Below, in pieces: positions 8,924 to 17,300 of a stretch of 64,000 bases of DNA; position 1 is the stretch's first letter; each line of letters opens with the position of its first letter. The DNA lies in assembly GCA_963732905.1 (NCBI GenBank), contig CAVTBM010000008.1, positions 434,001-498,000 on the forward strand, read 5' to 3'. Source of the stretch: DASQZK01 sp963732905 (GTDB lineage Bacteria; Bacteroidota; Bacteroidia; Bacteroidales; GCA-2748055). The position numbers and the translations under genes are program-made. The notes below the pieces were generated by a model, which searched no databases, was not told the DNA's origin, and saw nothing but the letters and a program-made list of their open reading frames with translations.

Positions 8924-9173
8924 TGCAACCAATAATTAATAAACCCATGGTTTTGAAAGAGATAGTTATATATGAATGTCTTCCGAATATAAACGCTCAA
9001 TAATCCCCCCACTCCTCCCCTGATGAAATTCAACGTTATTTTGCACAGGAGGACTATTCGATTTTTTCTACGAGGTTTATAGGGGCATTCGAATAGTCAG
9101 TTCACCCGGAGAAATATCCATCTGACATTTCCTGAAGATTTTATTCGGTGAAAATGGCGTAATTTATTTTAAA
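8924..9173. other. Intergenic region upstream of composite promoter
   Basis: No gene is visible. The stretch contains a C-rich run near 9006-9020 and ends at the composite promoter at 9174. No terminator hairpin with a T-tract was recognised for the preceding gene. Confidence 0.5.
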
Positions 9174-9239
9174 TGTGTGAATCATGTAAGTTATTTAGTT
9201 AATTGTGTAGGCTTCCCTTAAGGTAACATCTTACCTTTG
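9174..9239 (+). promoter_or_regulatory. Composite regulon promoter, copy 3 (ice-binding lipoprotein gene)
   Basis: TGTGTGAATCATGTAA at 9174, TTGTGTAG at 9203 (+29) and a perfect Bacteroidota -7 TACCTTTG at 9232 (+58). The predicted start site near 9246 leaves a 30-nt leader before the ATG at 9275. Confidence 0.9.
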
Positions 9240-9274
9240 ACTAGTGAAAATTCTTTCACGAATAAACTCACAAA

Positions 9275-10342
9275 ATGAAAATAATAAAAATGATCGCAAC
9301 GATTGCGTTGCTATTGATTGTATCAATGACTGCATGTAAGAAGGATGATAAAAGTACCGGCCTGGATCCCTCGCTGACTTCGACTACACCTTTAGATAAC
9401 GTTACAGGCGTACCACGCAACACTTCAATTTCTTTTACTTTTAGCGAGGCCATGAATCCTGCAACGATCAACGCTTCTACATTTACGCTGGTGCAAGGAT
9501 CAACTGCCGTTCCAGGAACAATTACTTATAACGGAACAACGGCAACATTTGCACCAATAAATACGCTGGCGGCATCTACTTTATATACAGCCACCATGAC
9601 AACCGGAGCAAAAAGTTTAACTGGTAAATCGCTTTCAAAAGACGTAGTATGGAGTTTCACTACCGGAAGTTCCTCGGCCACTCTTGCAATTGTGAATCTT
9701 GGAGATGCAGGAAATTTCGTGATTCTTGCAAAAACCGCTATCAATAACAGTGTGACTTCCGCAGTGACAGGAGATCTTGGTCTTAGTCCGGCTGCCACAT
9801 CTTATGTAACAGGATTAGCTCTGACAAATTCCACAGGTTATGCAACATCCGCACAGGTCACAGGGAAAATTTATGCAGCGGATATGGCTGATCCTACACC
9901 TATAAACCTGACTACGGCTGTCAATAATATGATTACGGCATACAACGATGCAGCCGGCCGTCTTACTCCTGATTTTTCTGAACTGGGTACCGGAAACATC
10001 GGTGGAAAAACCCTCTCTCCCGGGCTTTATAAATGGACAAGTTCAGTTACAATACCCTCAGATGTTTCTATTTCAGGCAGCGCGACTGATGTTTGGATCT
10101 TCCAGGTCTCAGGTGATCTTACGATGAGTTCTGCAGTAAATATTACATTGACAGGGGGCGCAAAAACTGAAAACATTTTCTGGCAGGTAGCAGGCCAGGT
10201 AACTTTTGGAACGACCTCTCACTTTGAAGGGATTATCCTGTCGATGACTGGTATTACGTTTCAAACAGGCGCTTCTATAAATGGCAGGGCCCTGGCACAG
10301 ACCGCTGTAATTCTGGACGGAAACGCTGTTTCCAAACCTTAA
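9275..10342 (+). CDS. Lipoprotein with Ig-like domain and DUF3494 ice-binding-type domain
   Basis: 355 residues. A signal peptide ends in a lipobox (SMTAC, Cys21), so the protein is lipid-anchored in the envelope. A bacterial Ig-like (Big_5) domain follows, with PLDNVTGVPRNTSISFTFSEAMN and a closing VWSFTTG (about 36-132). The rest (about 138-350) is a DUF3494 domain: LGDAGNFVILAKTAI, VTGDLGLSP, LTPGLYKW-like and DVWIFQVSG motifs. DUF3494 beta-helices bind ice in many cold-adapted microbes, though some have other adhesive roles. The Ig domain may act as a spacer from the membrane. It stands behind a perfect copy of the recurring promoter. Confidence 0.92.
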   Translation: MKIIKMIATIALLLIVSMTACKKDDKSTGLDPSLTSTTPLDNVTGVPRNTSISFTFSEAMNPATINASTFTLVQGSTAVPGTITYNGTTATFAPINTLAASTLYTATMTTGAKSLTGKSLSKDVVWSFTTGSSSATLAIVNLGDAGNFVILAKTAINNSVTSAVTGDLGLSPAATSYVTGLALTNSTGYATSAQVTGKIYAADMADPTPINLTTAVNNMITAYNDAAGRLTPDFSELGTGNIGGKTLSPGLYKWTSSVTIPSDVSISGSATDVWIFQVSGDLTMSSAVNITLTGGAKTENIFWQVAGQVTFGTTSHFEGIILSMTGITFQTGASINGRALAQTAVILDGNAVSKP

Positions 10343-10688
10343 TCAATTAGCAGATATAAAATCCGCTAAGGCAAAAATAAAAAGGAAATCAATTGCAATA
10401 TATGTAATAGCCGTTTTGGTAATCGTATTGGCTATTGTTCTGTCAGGTGGCGGACATTTGTCAAATGGAGTAATGAACGGTAACAGACCGGTTAAGATAG
10501 CTAACCGGAATTAGGAAGAGATCATTATAAGTTTAGGTATCGGGTTCCTGGCAGGTTGGCTTGCATGTAAGAGAAGTAGGTTTCTTTATCCTGAATTCAT
10601 TATGAATAAGCACGGTGTCGATTAGCGGCAGTGCTTATATCATAAATGAAGTACGCTAAATAAAAGTTTAAATCATAAATCCGAAACA
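10343..10688 (+). pseudogene. Remnants of small membrane-protein genes
   Basis: One frame (about 10346-10513) reads a basic stretch followed by a hydrophobic helix (AIYVIAVLVIVLAIVLSGGG) and a stop, but it has no ATG, GTG or TTG in a usable place. A second frame (about 10525-10625) reads IISLGIGFLAGWLACKR, like a small stress membrane protein, also without a start. Both look like decayed small-protein genes. No functional feature is certain here. Confidence 0.4.
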
Positions 10689-10877
10689 ATGAAACTATCC
10701 AGATCATTTGCCTTACTTATTATATTGGGAGTTCTATTCAGCACATCATCGTGTATGGTATTTGTCTCAACAAAAAAAGGAAATCATCATGGATGGTACA
10801 AAAATCCAAATAATCCTCATAATCCAATTAGTACAAATCCTGGACATCCTAAAGACAAACATCATAAAAAAAAATAA
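10689..10877 (+). CDS. Small His/Asn/Pro-rich lipoprotein
   Basis: 62 residues. A signal peptide ends at Cys22 in FSTSSC, a lipobox. The mature part is only 41 residues, hydrophilic, and rich in His, Asn, Pro and Lys (KNPNNPHNP, HHKKK end). Small lipoproteins with a KxGWYKNPxNPHxP pattern recur in Bacteroidota; no function is known. The His-rich tail could bind metal ions (inference). The next gene starts 5 bp after its stop, so the two are probably co-transcribed. Confidence 0.8.
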   Translation: MKLSRSFALLIILGVLFSTSSCMVFVSTKKGNHHGWYKNPNNPHNPISTNPGHPKDKHHKKK

Positions 10878-10881
10878 ATAC

Positions 10882-11358
10882 ATGAAAAAATTTCTAATCA
10901 CATTTATTATCGTTCTTTGTTTTGCTTCAGTTAGTTACGCGCAGGATTACCGTACTGGAATAGGACTCAGAGCAGGCTTTGCCAATGGCTTGACTATTAA
11001 GCATTTCATTGGAGAAAAGCCTGCAATAGAGTTTCTTTTTGCCAGCAGGTGGAGAGGTGTTGAATTTACAGGGCTATATGAGATCCACCACCGGGCTTTC
11101 AACACCGAAGGATTAAAATGGTATATTGGTTTCGGGGGTCATATTGGATTCTGGAACGGTAATTATACTCACGATTACTGGGGAGAAAAAGGGACAACTT
11201 ATACCGTTGTTGGTTTAGATGGCATTTTAGGTCTGGAGTACTGCTTCAGTGAAGTTCCTGTAAACTTAAGCCTCGATTGGAAACCCGCATTCAATGTGGT
11301 GGGTTATTCCGGATTCTGGGGTGATGGCGGAGCGCTCTCAATACGCTATATCTTTTAA
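10882..11358 (+). CDS. Putative outer-membrane beta-barrel protein
   Basis: 158 residues from ATG 10882. The frame extends upstream to 10708 but overlaps the lipoprotein gene, so this start, with its clean signal peptide (cut near SYAQ, about residue 20), is preferred. The mature part alternates polar and hydrophobic residues and ends in a C-terminal aromatic (LSIRYIF), as in small outer-membrane barrels. Strand-like pieces include GIGLRAGFANGLTIKHF and WYIGFGGHIGFWNG. Probably co-transcribed with the preceding lipoprotein. Role unknown. Confidence 0.85.
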   Translation: MKKFLITFIIVLCFASVSYAQDYRTGIGLRAGFANGLTIKHFIGEKPAIEFLFASRWRGVEFTGLYEIHHRAFNTEGLKWYIGFGGHIGFWNGNYTHDYWGEKGTTYTVVGLDGILGLEYCFSEVPVNLSLDWKPAFNVVGYSGFWGDGGALSIRYIF

Positions 11359-11395
11359 AAAAATATTAAAAATCATTGGCATCCGGTAAAGCAAA

Positions 11396-11461
11396 TGTGT
11401 GAATCATGTAAATTAATCATGGAATTGTGTAGTAATTAATTTCGGTCTGAACCTACCTTTG
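11396..11461 (+). promoter_or_regulatory. Composite regulon promoter, copy 4 (small membrane protein gene)
   Basis: TGTGTGAATCATGTAA at 11396, TTGTGTAG at 11425 (+29) and TACCTTTG at 11454 (+58). The leader to the ATG at 11552 would be about 85 nt. Confidence 0.9.
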
Positions 11462-11551
11462 TCAGGTATTAATCAACTTTACATTATAGCCTCATGGTGA
11501 ATATTCCATATATATCATATCAACCCTGAATTTAAAAATAAAAAAAATATT

Positions 11552-11704
11552 ATGGGGAATCTACTTTATCTTATTGCTGTGATCATGCTTATCGCATGGG
11601 CAATTGGGTTTTTTGCGTATAGTGCCGGTGGTATTATACATATTCTTCTTATACTAGCAATTATCGCTATTCTGCTCAGGCTCATTCAGGGCCGGAGAGT
11701 CTAA
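11552..11704 (+). CDS. Lmo0937-like small membrane protein
   Basis: 50 residues from ATG 11552 to TAA 11704. Almost the whole protein is two hydrophobic helices: LLYLIAVIMLIAWAIGFFAY and IHILLILAIIAILLRL, with a short basic tail (QGRRV). The pattern MxNLLYxIAVILxIxWxIGFF...GxIIHxLLVIAIIxxLxRxIxGR is that of the lmo0937 family of tiny inner-membrane proteins common in Bacteroidota. Function unknown; they are often stress-linked. The gene is directly behind composite promoter copy 4 and 28 bp before the next gene. Confidence 0.85.
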   Translation: MGNLLYLIAVIMLIAWAIGFFAYSAGGIIHILLILAIIAILLRLIQGRRV

Positions 11705-11732
11705 TTAAATCAATTTAAATAAATCAGAAAAA

Positions 11733-12059
11733 ATGAAAAAAATGATTTTTTGTTTGATGACAGCATGCCTGTTACTAACCTTTGCCCCGATACAGTTACA
11801 AGCATCGACAAATGAACCAACTTCGGTACCTGCTCCAATGGCTGCAGAACCTGTTATTTCGGCTGATCCCAGAGCAATGCTTCTAAGGTTAGATGAAATA
11901 AATGCAATGGATAAGTCAAATTTGAATTCTTTAGAAAAGAAAAATTTGAGAAAAGAAGTTAAATCAATAAATCGAAATCTTAAAACAAATGGTGGCACAG
12001 TATATCTTTCCGGTGCTGCAATCGTTCTTATTATTATCCTTCTTATTGTTTTATTATAG
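11733..12059 (+). CDS. Small protein with signal peptide, helix and C-terminal membrane anchor
   Basis: 108 residues. A signal peptide (about 1-24) is followed by a Pro/Ala-rich stretch, then RLDEINAMDKSNLNSLEKKNLRKEVKSINRNLK (about 49-82), a basic helix. The C-terminus is one membrane helix (VYLSGAAIVLIIILLIVLL). The same layout, LxRLDEIxAMDKSxLxxxEKKxLRKEV plus a C-terminal anchor, recurs in many Bacteroidota small proteins of unknown role. It lies 28 bp after the Lmo0937-like gene and likely shares its transcript, which would end at the terminator at 12109. Confidence 0.8.
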   Translation: MKKMIFCLMTACLLLTFAPIQLQASTNEPTSVPAPMAAEPVISADPRAMLLRLDEINAMDKSNLNSLEKKNLRKEVKSINRNLKTNGGTVYLSGAAIVLIIILLIVLL

Positions 12060-12108
12060 ACTTTGAAAAGGAAAAGATTAAGTCTGTATCTCGACAGGTT
12101 TTACCCTC

Positions 12109-12144
12109 GGCTATCTAATAAATCATTAGATAGCCTATTTTTAT
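12109..12144 (+). terminator. Intrinsic terminator
   Basis: Perfect 11-bp stem: GGCTATCTAAT at 12109-12119 and ATTAGATAGCC at 12125-12135, with a 5-nt loop and then a T-rich tract (tatttttatt). It ends the transcript of the two small envelope genes before it. Confidence 0.92.
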
Positions 12145-12184
12145 TGTATTGCGTATTTTTTACAATGTTTAATCTTAAAAGTAC

Positions 12185-12394
12185 ATGAAAAAGATTGGAT
12201 ATATTATTATTCTGGTTGGCTTAGCGCTAACCATCTTTACAGCTGTCACTTTCTTTACAAAAGAGAGGGTGGCAAAAATAGGAGATGTTAATATAACGGC
12301 AAACAAAAGACACCACCTCAAATGGTCTCCTGTCATAGGTATTGTAGTAATGGTAGTCGGAGGAGTTCTTGTTTGGCAGTCTCCTAAAAGTTAA
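12185..12394 (+). CDS. Small two-helix membrane protein of unknown function
   Basis: 69 residues. Two membrane helices (about 4-24 and 48-65) flank a loop containing KERVAKIGDVNITANKRHH. The loop pattern, VxxIGxxxIT then SPxxGIxxMVxGxxL, occurs in a small family in Bacteroidota with no assigned function. It starts after the terminator at 12109, so it needs its own promoter, which was not recognised. Confidence 0.75.
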   Translation: MKKIGYIIILVGLALTIFTAVTFFTKERVAKIGDVNITANKRHHLKWSPVIGIVVMVVGGVLVWQSPKS

Positions 12395-12766
12395 CTCCTG
12401 ACATTCATTGCATTTTTATTCCTGTTCAAGGGATATTAACTCCACCTCACGTGCTGACCGGTTTTAAAAATCGAAACCATTCATACACATGCACCGGGTA
12501 ACCAGGCTTCTGTTTGTGCATTCAAAGATTTAACAACCAAAGAGCTTCACGAAGGAAGACAGGTCAAATTCACTTTCTACAGGCCCGAAACTGATCATTG
12601 GGAAGGTACGGACTTCATCATTCGTGTTGGCCCTCTGCAAGGTTTTGGGCATGTGCCTGCTGAAAGGAGAAACACAAATGAAAAATAAAGCCGTAACGGA
12701 ACGGTTAACAGCTTTCACCATGGTAATCGGCCAGGAAAAGCAAATAAATCGAAAAGTTCATAATTC
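12395..12766 (+). pseudogene. Fragment of an unidentified protein (C-terminal piece)
   Basis: Between about 12454 and 12687 one frame reads a protein-like stretch: IETIHTHAPGNQASVCAF, KDLTTKELHEGRQVKFTFY and HWEGTDFIIRVG, then a stop. There is no start codon and a stop lies two codons upstream. The pattern looks like the C-terminal beta domain of a larger enzyme (perhaps carbohydrate-active), but the family was not identified. It is best read as a leftover of a deleted gene. The rest of the gap shows nothing. Confidence 0.5.
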
Positions 12767-13666
12767 ATGATAAAGAAAATTATTTTATCCCTTGTTTTTC
12801 TTATCATGGCCATCATTGCCTCGTTTTTTATATGGCGGTATTGGGGCTATGTACATGATAAAGACCCAAACAAAACATTTTTGCTGCCGCGACTGGAGTT
12901 GTCAGAGTTAAACATAACTTCCCTTACTTCTCAGAAGACAGATATAAAGGTAAAAGTGGAAATCAAAAATCAACTTCCATTGTCATTCACAGCAGACAGT
13001 ATAGAATACATGATTTTTATCAACGGTACTGAGATATTGAAAAATCATTACAAAAAATCAATTTCATTAAAAAGAAATGCCAGCAGCCTGATTGCGCTTC
13101 AAATCACCATTTTCAGCGATTCACTTTCTTCGGTCATGAAAGCAAATGAGCGGGAAAATCCCGATTCTGTTGAATTTCATTTTCAGGGATCTTTCTTTAC
13201 ACACCTTTTTTTTCAGAAGCAATTTAAGATTGATATTAAAAAATTAATTCCAAGGATTTACATTCCTGAAGTAAAAGCAGAGCACTTCGAAATTGATTCA
13301 CTTAATTTTTCAAGAGCAGTTGTTCAGTTGCTCGTTTCAATAAATAATAGAAATGTATTTCCGTTTAAAGCTGACAGTATAGCTTATGAGATCTCCATTG
13401 AAGATAATCAATGGATTAAAGGAGTAATCCCCGGATATAAAGATATTCAGGCAAAAAGTGTTACCGACCTGACTATTCCGTTGACAATTTCTTTTAAGGA
13501 AGTGAGCAAAACATTATTCGATTTGCTGACAAAAGGCAATAAAGTACGTTACAACTTCCATCTCACATTCAGAATTGAATCGGATAAAAAAATGATAATG
13601 AACAGCAAAGTAATTCTTAACAGTGAAGGCACTGTAAAATCAGTAATGAAAGCTGCAAAAAAATAA
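12767..13666 (+). CDS. LEA type 2 (WHy-domain) protein, two domains
   Basis: 299 residues. An N-terminal membrane anchor (about 4-25) precedes two similar halves. Each has the WHy/LEA-14 pattern: a strand with VKVEIKNQLPLSFTADSIEYMIFING (about 63-88) in the first half, and VQLLVSINNRNVFPFKADSIAYEIS (about 184-208) in the second. LEA-14/WHy domains are beta-sandwiches linked to desiccation and cold stress in plants and bacteria. Here the anchor would hold them in the periplasm. Position among stress genes fits a protective role (inference). Confidence 0.85.
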   Translation: MIKKIILSLVFLIMAIIASFFIWRYWGYVHDKDPNKTFLLPRLELSELNITSLTSQKTDIKVKVEIKNQLPLSFTADSIEYMIFINGTEILKNHYKKSISLKRNASSLIALQITIFSDSLSSVMKANERENPDSVEFHFQGSFFTHLFFQKQFKIDIKKLIPRIYIPEVKAEHFEIDSLNFSRAVVQLLVSINNRNVFPFKADSIAYEISIEDNQWIKGVIPGYKDIQAKSVTDLTIPLTISFKEVSKTLFDLLTKGNKVRYNFHLTFRIESDKKMIMNSKVILNSEGTVKSVMKAAKK

Positions 13667-13689
13667 TTCTATTTTCTCTTACATCCACT

Positions 13690-13908
13690 ATGGAGTAGCT
13701 TGTGGTAAGTTCCGTTAAAGCAGATGCTGTTATTGGCGTTGCCCTGACTACTGTTGTGGTCGCCGTGACACTCCTGAGCCTTGTAAAGTTCATCGGACAG
13801 GCCATGACTTTTTGGATATATTTAGTCATAGCTATCACCGCATGTTTTTTTAAGCTGGTACCAGAGACTAATAGTATAAACATTGAACAAATTGAAGAGC
13901 AGTGGTGA
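13690..13908 (+). pseudogene. C-terminal remnant of an MFS sugar porter
   Basis: The frame (GTG 13702 to TGA 13908) reads two hydrophobic helices and ends in FKLVPETNSINIEQIEEQW. This is very close to the sugar-porter C-terminal signature KxVPETKGKSLEEIExxW of XylE/GLUT-type transporters. Only the last 60-70 of about 450 residues remain and there is no proper start. A hexose or xylose importer gene once stood here, fitting the decayed GH130 copy at 1011. Confidence 0.7.
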
Positions 13909-14058
13909 GCCGGAAAACATCCACCTGCCTTGTATGAGCAGAGAAAAATGAATACTGGATGTGCATTTTCTAAAGGCGCTGCACGAAAATGACGTGGTGA
14001 AGCCTGAAAAATTTAGAAATCCTGACAATCATCGGCAGGCCACCCAAGAAATATTTAA

Positions 14059-14124
14059 TGTGTGAATGATATAACTTTTTCCGAAAGTTATGTAAATCTT
14101 ACACAGATAATTAGCATAACTTTA
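14059..14124 (+). promoter_or_regulatory. Composite regulon promoter, copy 5 (PAS kinase gene)
   Basis: TGTGTGAATGATATAA at 14059, TTATGTAA at 14088 (+29) and TAACTTTA at 14117 (+58). The leader to the kinase ATG at 14349 would be about 220 nt. Confidence 0.8.
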
Positions 14125-14348
14125 ATGTCCCTATATTCCATTTCTAATACGACTTCAAAATCGAAACAGGCTGGATTTCAGGAAAGATAAAATAAACTCT
14201 TTTAATCTTGCAGGATAGCAGGAAGACCGAATCTCAGAATTACACACCCTTGCTCCTTAAATAGATGCCCTTATTATTCCCGGAGACTATTACTAAGTAA
14301 ACTGCAGCGTGGGGGATCAAATTTGCATTGCTTTAATTGCAACAGACT

Positions 14349-17300
14349 ATGAAAGGATCAGTTACTCATAAACCGGATGGTGTACAAGGGAAAAGGCAAA
14401 AAGGACAAAGCTTAAAGGAAGCGTTAACTGCTTCAGAAACTCGCTATCGCCGACTTTTCGAATCGGCAAAGGACGGTATCCTCATCCTGGATTTCGACTC
14501 TGAAGAAATAATAGATGCTAACCCGTTTATGGTAAATATTACGGGCCTTTCCCTGGAAGAAATTCAGGGGAAAAAACTTTGGGAAATAGGATGTGCCGAA
14601 AATAAAGCACACTCAAAACGTGCTTTTACCAGTCTGAAAGCAAACGGCTATATTCGGTTTGAAGACATGCCGATACTGAATCAGAATGGAAATATAACTG
14701 AGGTCGAAATCGTAAGCAATGTCTACTCAGAAAATAATCATAAAGTAATCCAGAGTAATATTCGGGATATAACTGAAAACAAACTTGCATATAATAAACT
14801 GCACGAAAGTGAACTGCGGTTTAAACAAGTATCGGAAAGCGCCAATGAATGGATTTGGGAAGTGGACATTAACGGAATGTATACTTATGTTAATCCCATT
14901 GTGAAAGAGTTATTGGGCTACCAACCGGAAGAACTCACAGGAAAAAAATATTTTTATGACTTTTTCGAACCGGAAAAGAAAGAAGAACTTAAACAGGATG
15001 TATTTGAAGCGTTTAAGCGCAAAGAAAGTGTCAGGGATCTTACGAATTGTAACATTCATAAGGATGGAAGAAAAGTATTCCTATCCACAACCGGGTTCCC
15101 AATCCTTGATAAGAATAATAAACTTATAGGTTATCGTGGAGTTAATGTTGATATAACGGAACATAAACATTTTGTTGAAACCTTGAAGAGCAATGAGCAG
15201 AAATTTACGGCGCTTGCAGAACAATCACCTAATCTGATTTTCATCAATTTCAACGGGAGGTATGTGTATGTAAATAAAAAATGTGTTGATGCTTTGGGCT
15301 ATTCAAAGGAAGAATTTTATTCTGATGATTTCAATTTCCTGAATGTGATTGCGGATGAATATAAAGAACTAACCAGGGAGAATAATTCTAAACATGAACA
15401 AGGCATTGAAATAGAGCCACATGATTATGCATTAATTGCTAAAAACGGAAAAAGACTGGACGTCATACTTTCAATTAATTTGATTGATTATGCAGACGGT
15501 AAGGCAAGCATGGGTACAGCCATGGACATTACCGAGCGAAAACGCGTTGAGGCGGTGCTCAGCCAGAGCGAAAGAAAGACAAGAGCTTTGTTGGATGCCA
15601 TTCCCGATCTGATATTCCGTGTAGACCGTGAAGGAACATTTCTGGACTACAAAGCTGATAAAGCAGATCTTTATAGCCAATCCGGGGAAACAATCATCGG
15701 TAAAAAGAATCGGGACATAACACCTCCTGAGTTTGCCGATTTAATAGACCGGTATATCCGTAAAACCCTGGATAGCGGAGAGATTCAGGAATTCGAATAC
15801 CAAATGACCGTTCCAAACCGCGGGATGAGCGATTTTGAAGCCCGCATGGTAGTCAGTGGCAAAGATGAGGTTATTGCCTTTGTACGCGATATTACCGAGC
15901 GTAAATTAGCAGAGCTGAAAATAAAAGAAAGCGAAGAAAAATATAAAACTTTATTTAAGAATGTCCCTATTGGAATTGGTGTTACCGATTTGGCAGGCAA
16001 CCTTGTTTCTTTTAATGATGCGATACTTGAACCTGGTGGTTATTCCCGTGATGATCTGATCAGAATCGGAAAAGTAGAAAATATTTATTATAATTTGTCT
16101 GACCGGGAAACACTTATTCCATTATTAAAAGAAAAAGGAACAATTACTCAGCATCCTGTAAAGTTCAGACGAAAAGATGGCTCTCCCTACGATACTTTAT
16201 TGACACTTTCATTAGTCTATATTAATGAATGTCCCATGATCATGGCGGCAATAGAAGATATAACCGAAAAGAAAATTGTAGAAAATAAATTAAAGAGAAG
16301 TGAAGAGCAGTTAAAAGAAGCACAATCAGTAGCTCAAATCGGTAGTTGGGAATTGGACCTTGCCAAAAACACAGGTACCATGTCGGATGAAATGTATAAA
16401 ATCCTCAACCTTAACAGCTCAATTGACATTACGATTGAAAATTTTTTAGAAGTACCGATTCCGGAAGACCGCGAAATGGTTCGGGAGAATGTCATGAATT
16501 CACTGAAAGCACATGAGCCTGCAAACTTTGATTTCCGTACCATTGCTCTAAACGGCGAAATCCGTTGGATTCATGAAAGAAGCAAGGTTGAAGTGGACGA
16601 CAAAGGAAATCCAAGTCACGTCTTTGGTACCAGCCAGGACATTACAAACCGCAAACTTGCTGAACTAAAACTTAAAGAAAACGAAGCCAGGTTAACTGAT
16701 GCTATGAAGATTGCCGAACTAAGTACCTGGGAATATAACTTCGTTCTCGACCAGTTTACTTTTACCGATCAATCCTTCTCACTGTTTAATACAACAGCAG
16801 AACATGAAGGCGGTTATATAATGTCTTCCGGGCAATTCGCACAAAAATATATTTACCCTGATGACAGGGCAATGATTGAAAAGGAAATGCGTAAAGCGTT
16901 GGAAACTCCTGACCCGGCTTATACTTCCCAAATGGAATACCGTGTAATCTATGCAAATGGTGAGCATGGCTACTTCGCAGCCAATATTCGGATTGAGAAA
17001 GATGCAGATAATCGTACTGTTAAGGCTCTCGGGGTTAATCAGGATATCACCAAACGAAAGCGGATGGAAGAAAAACTTCTTCAAATTAATAAGGCAGTGG
17101 AGAGTTCAAGTGAGGCTATCTGCATATCTGATCTGCAAGGACATCACTTGTATCACAATGGGGCGTTTACAGAAATGTTCGGATACGCTACAGAGGAAAT
17201 TGAAGCAGCAGGCGGTGGACAAACTGTTTATGCCGACAAGGATATAGCCCGCGAGGTATTCGATATAACTGCGGGGGGTGGCTCCTGGAATGGTGAGGTG

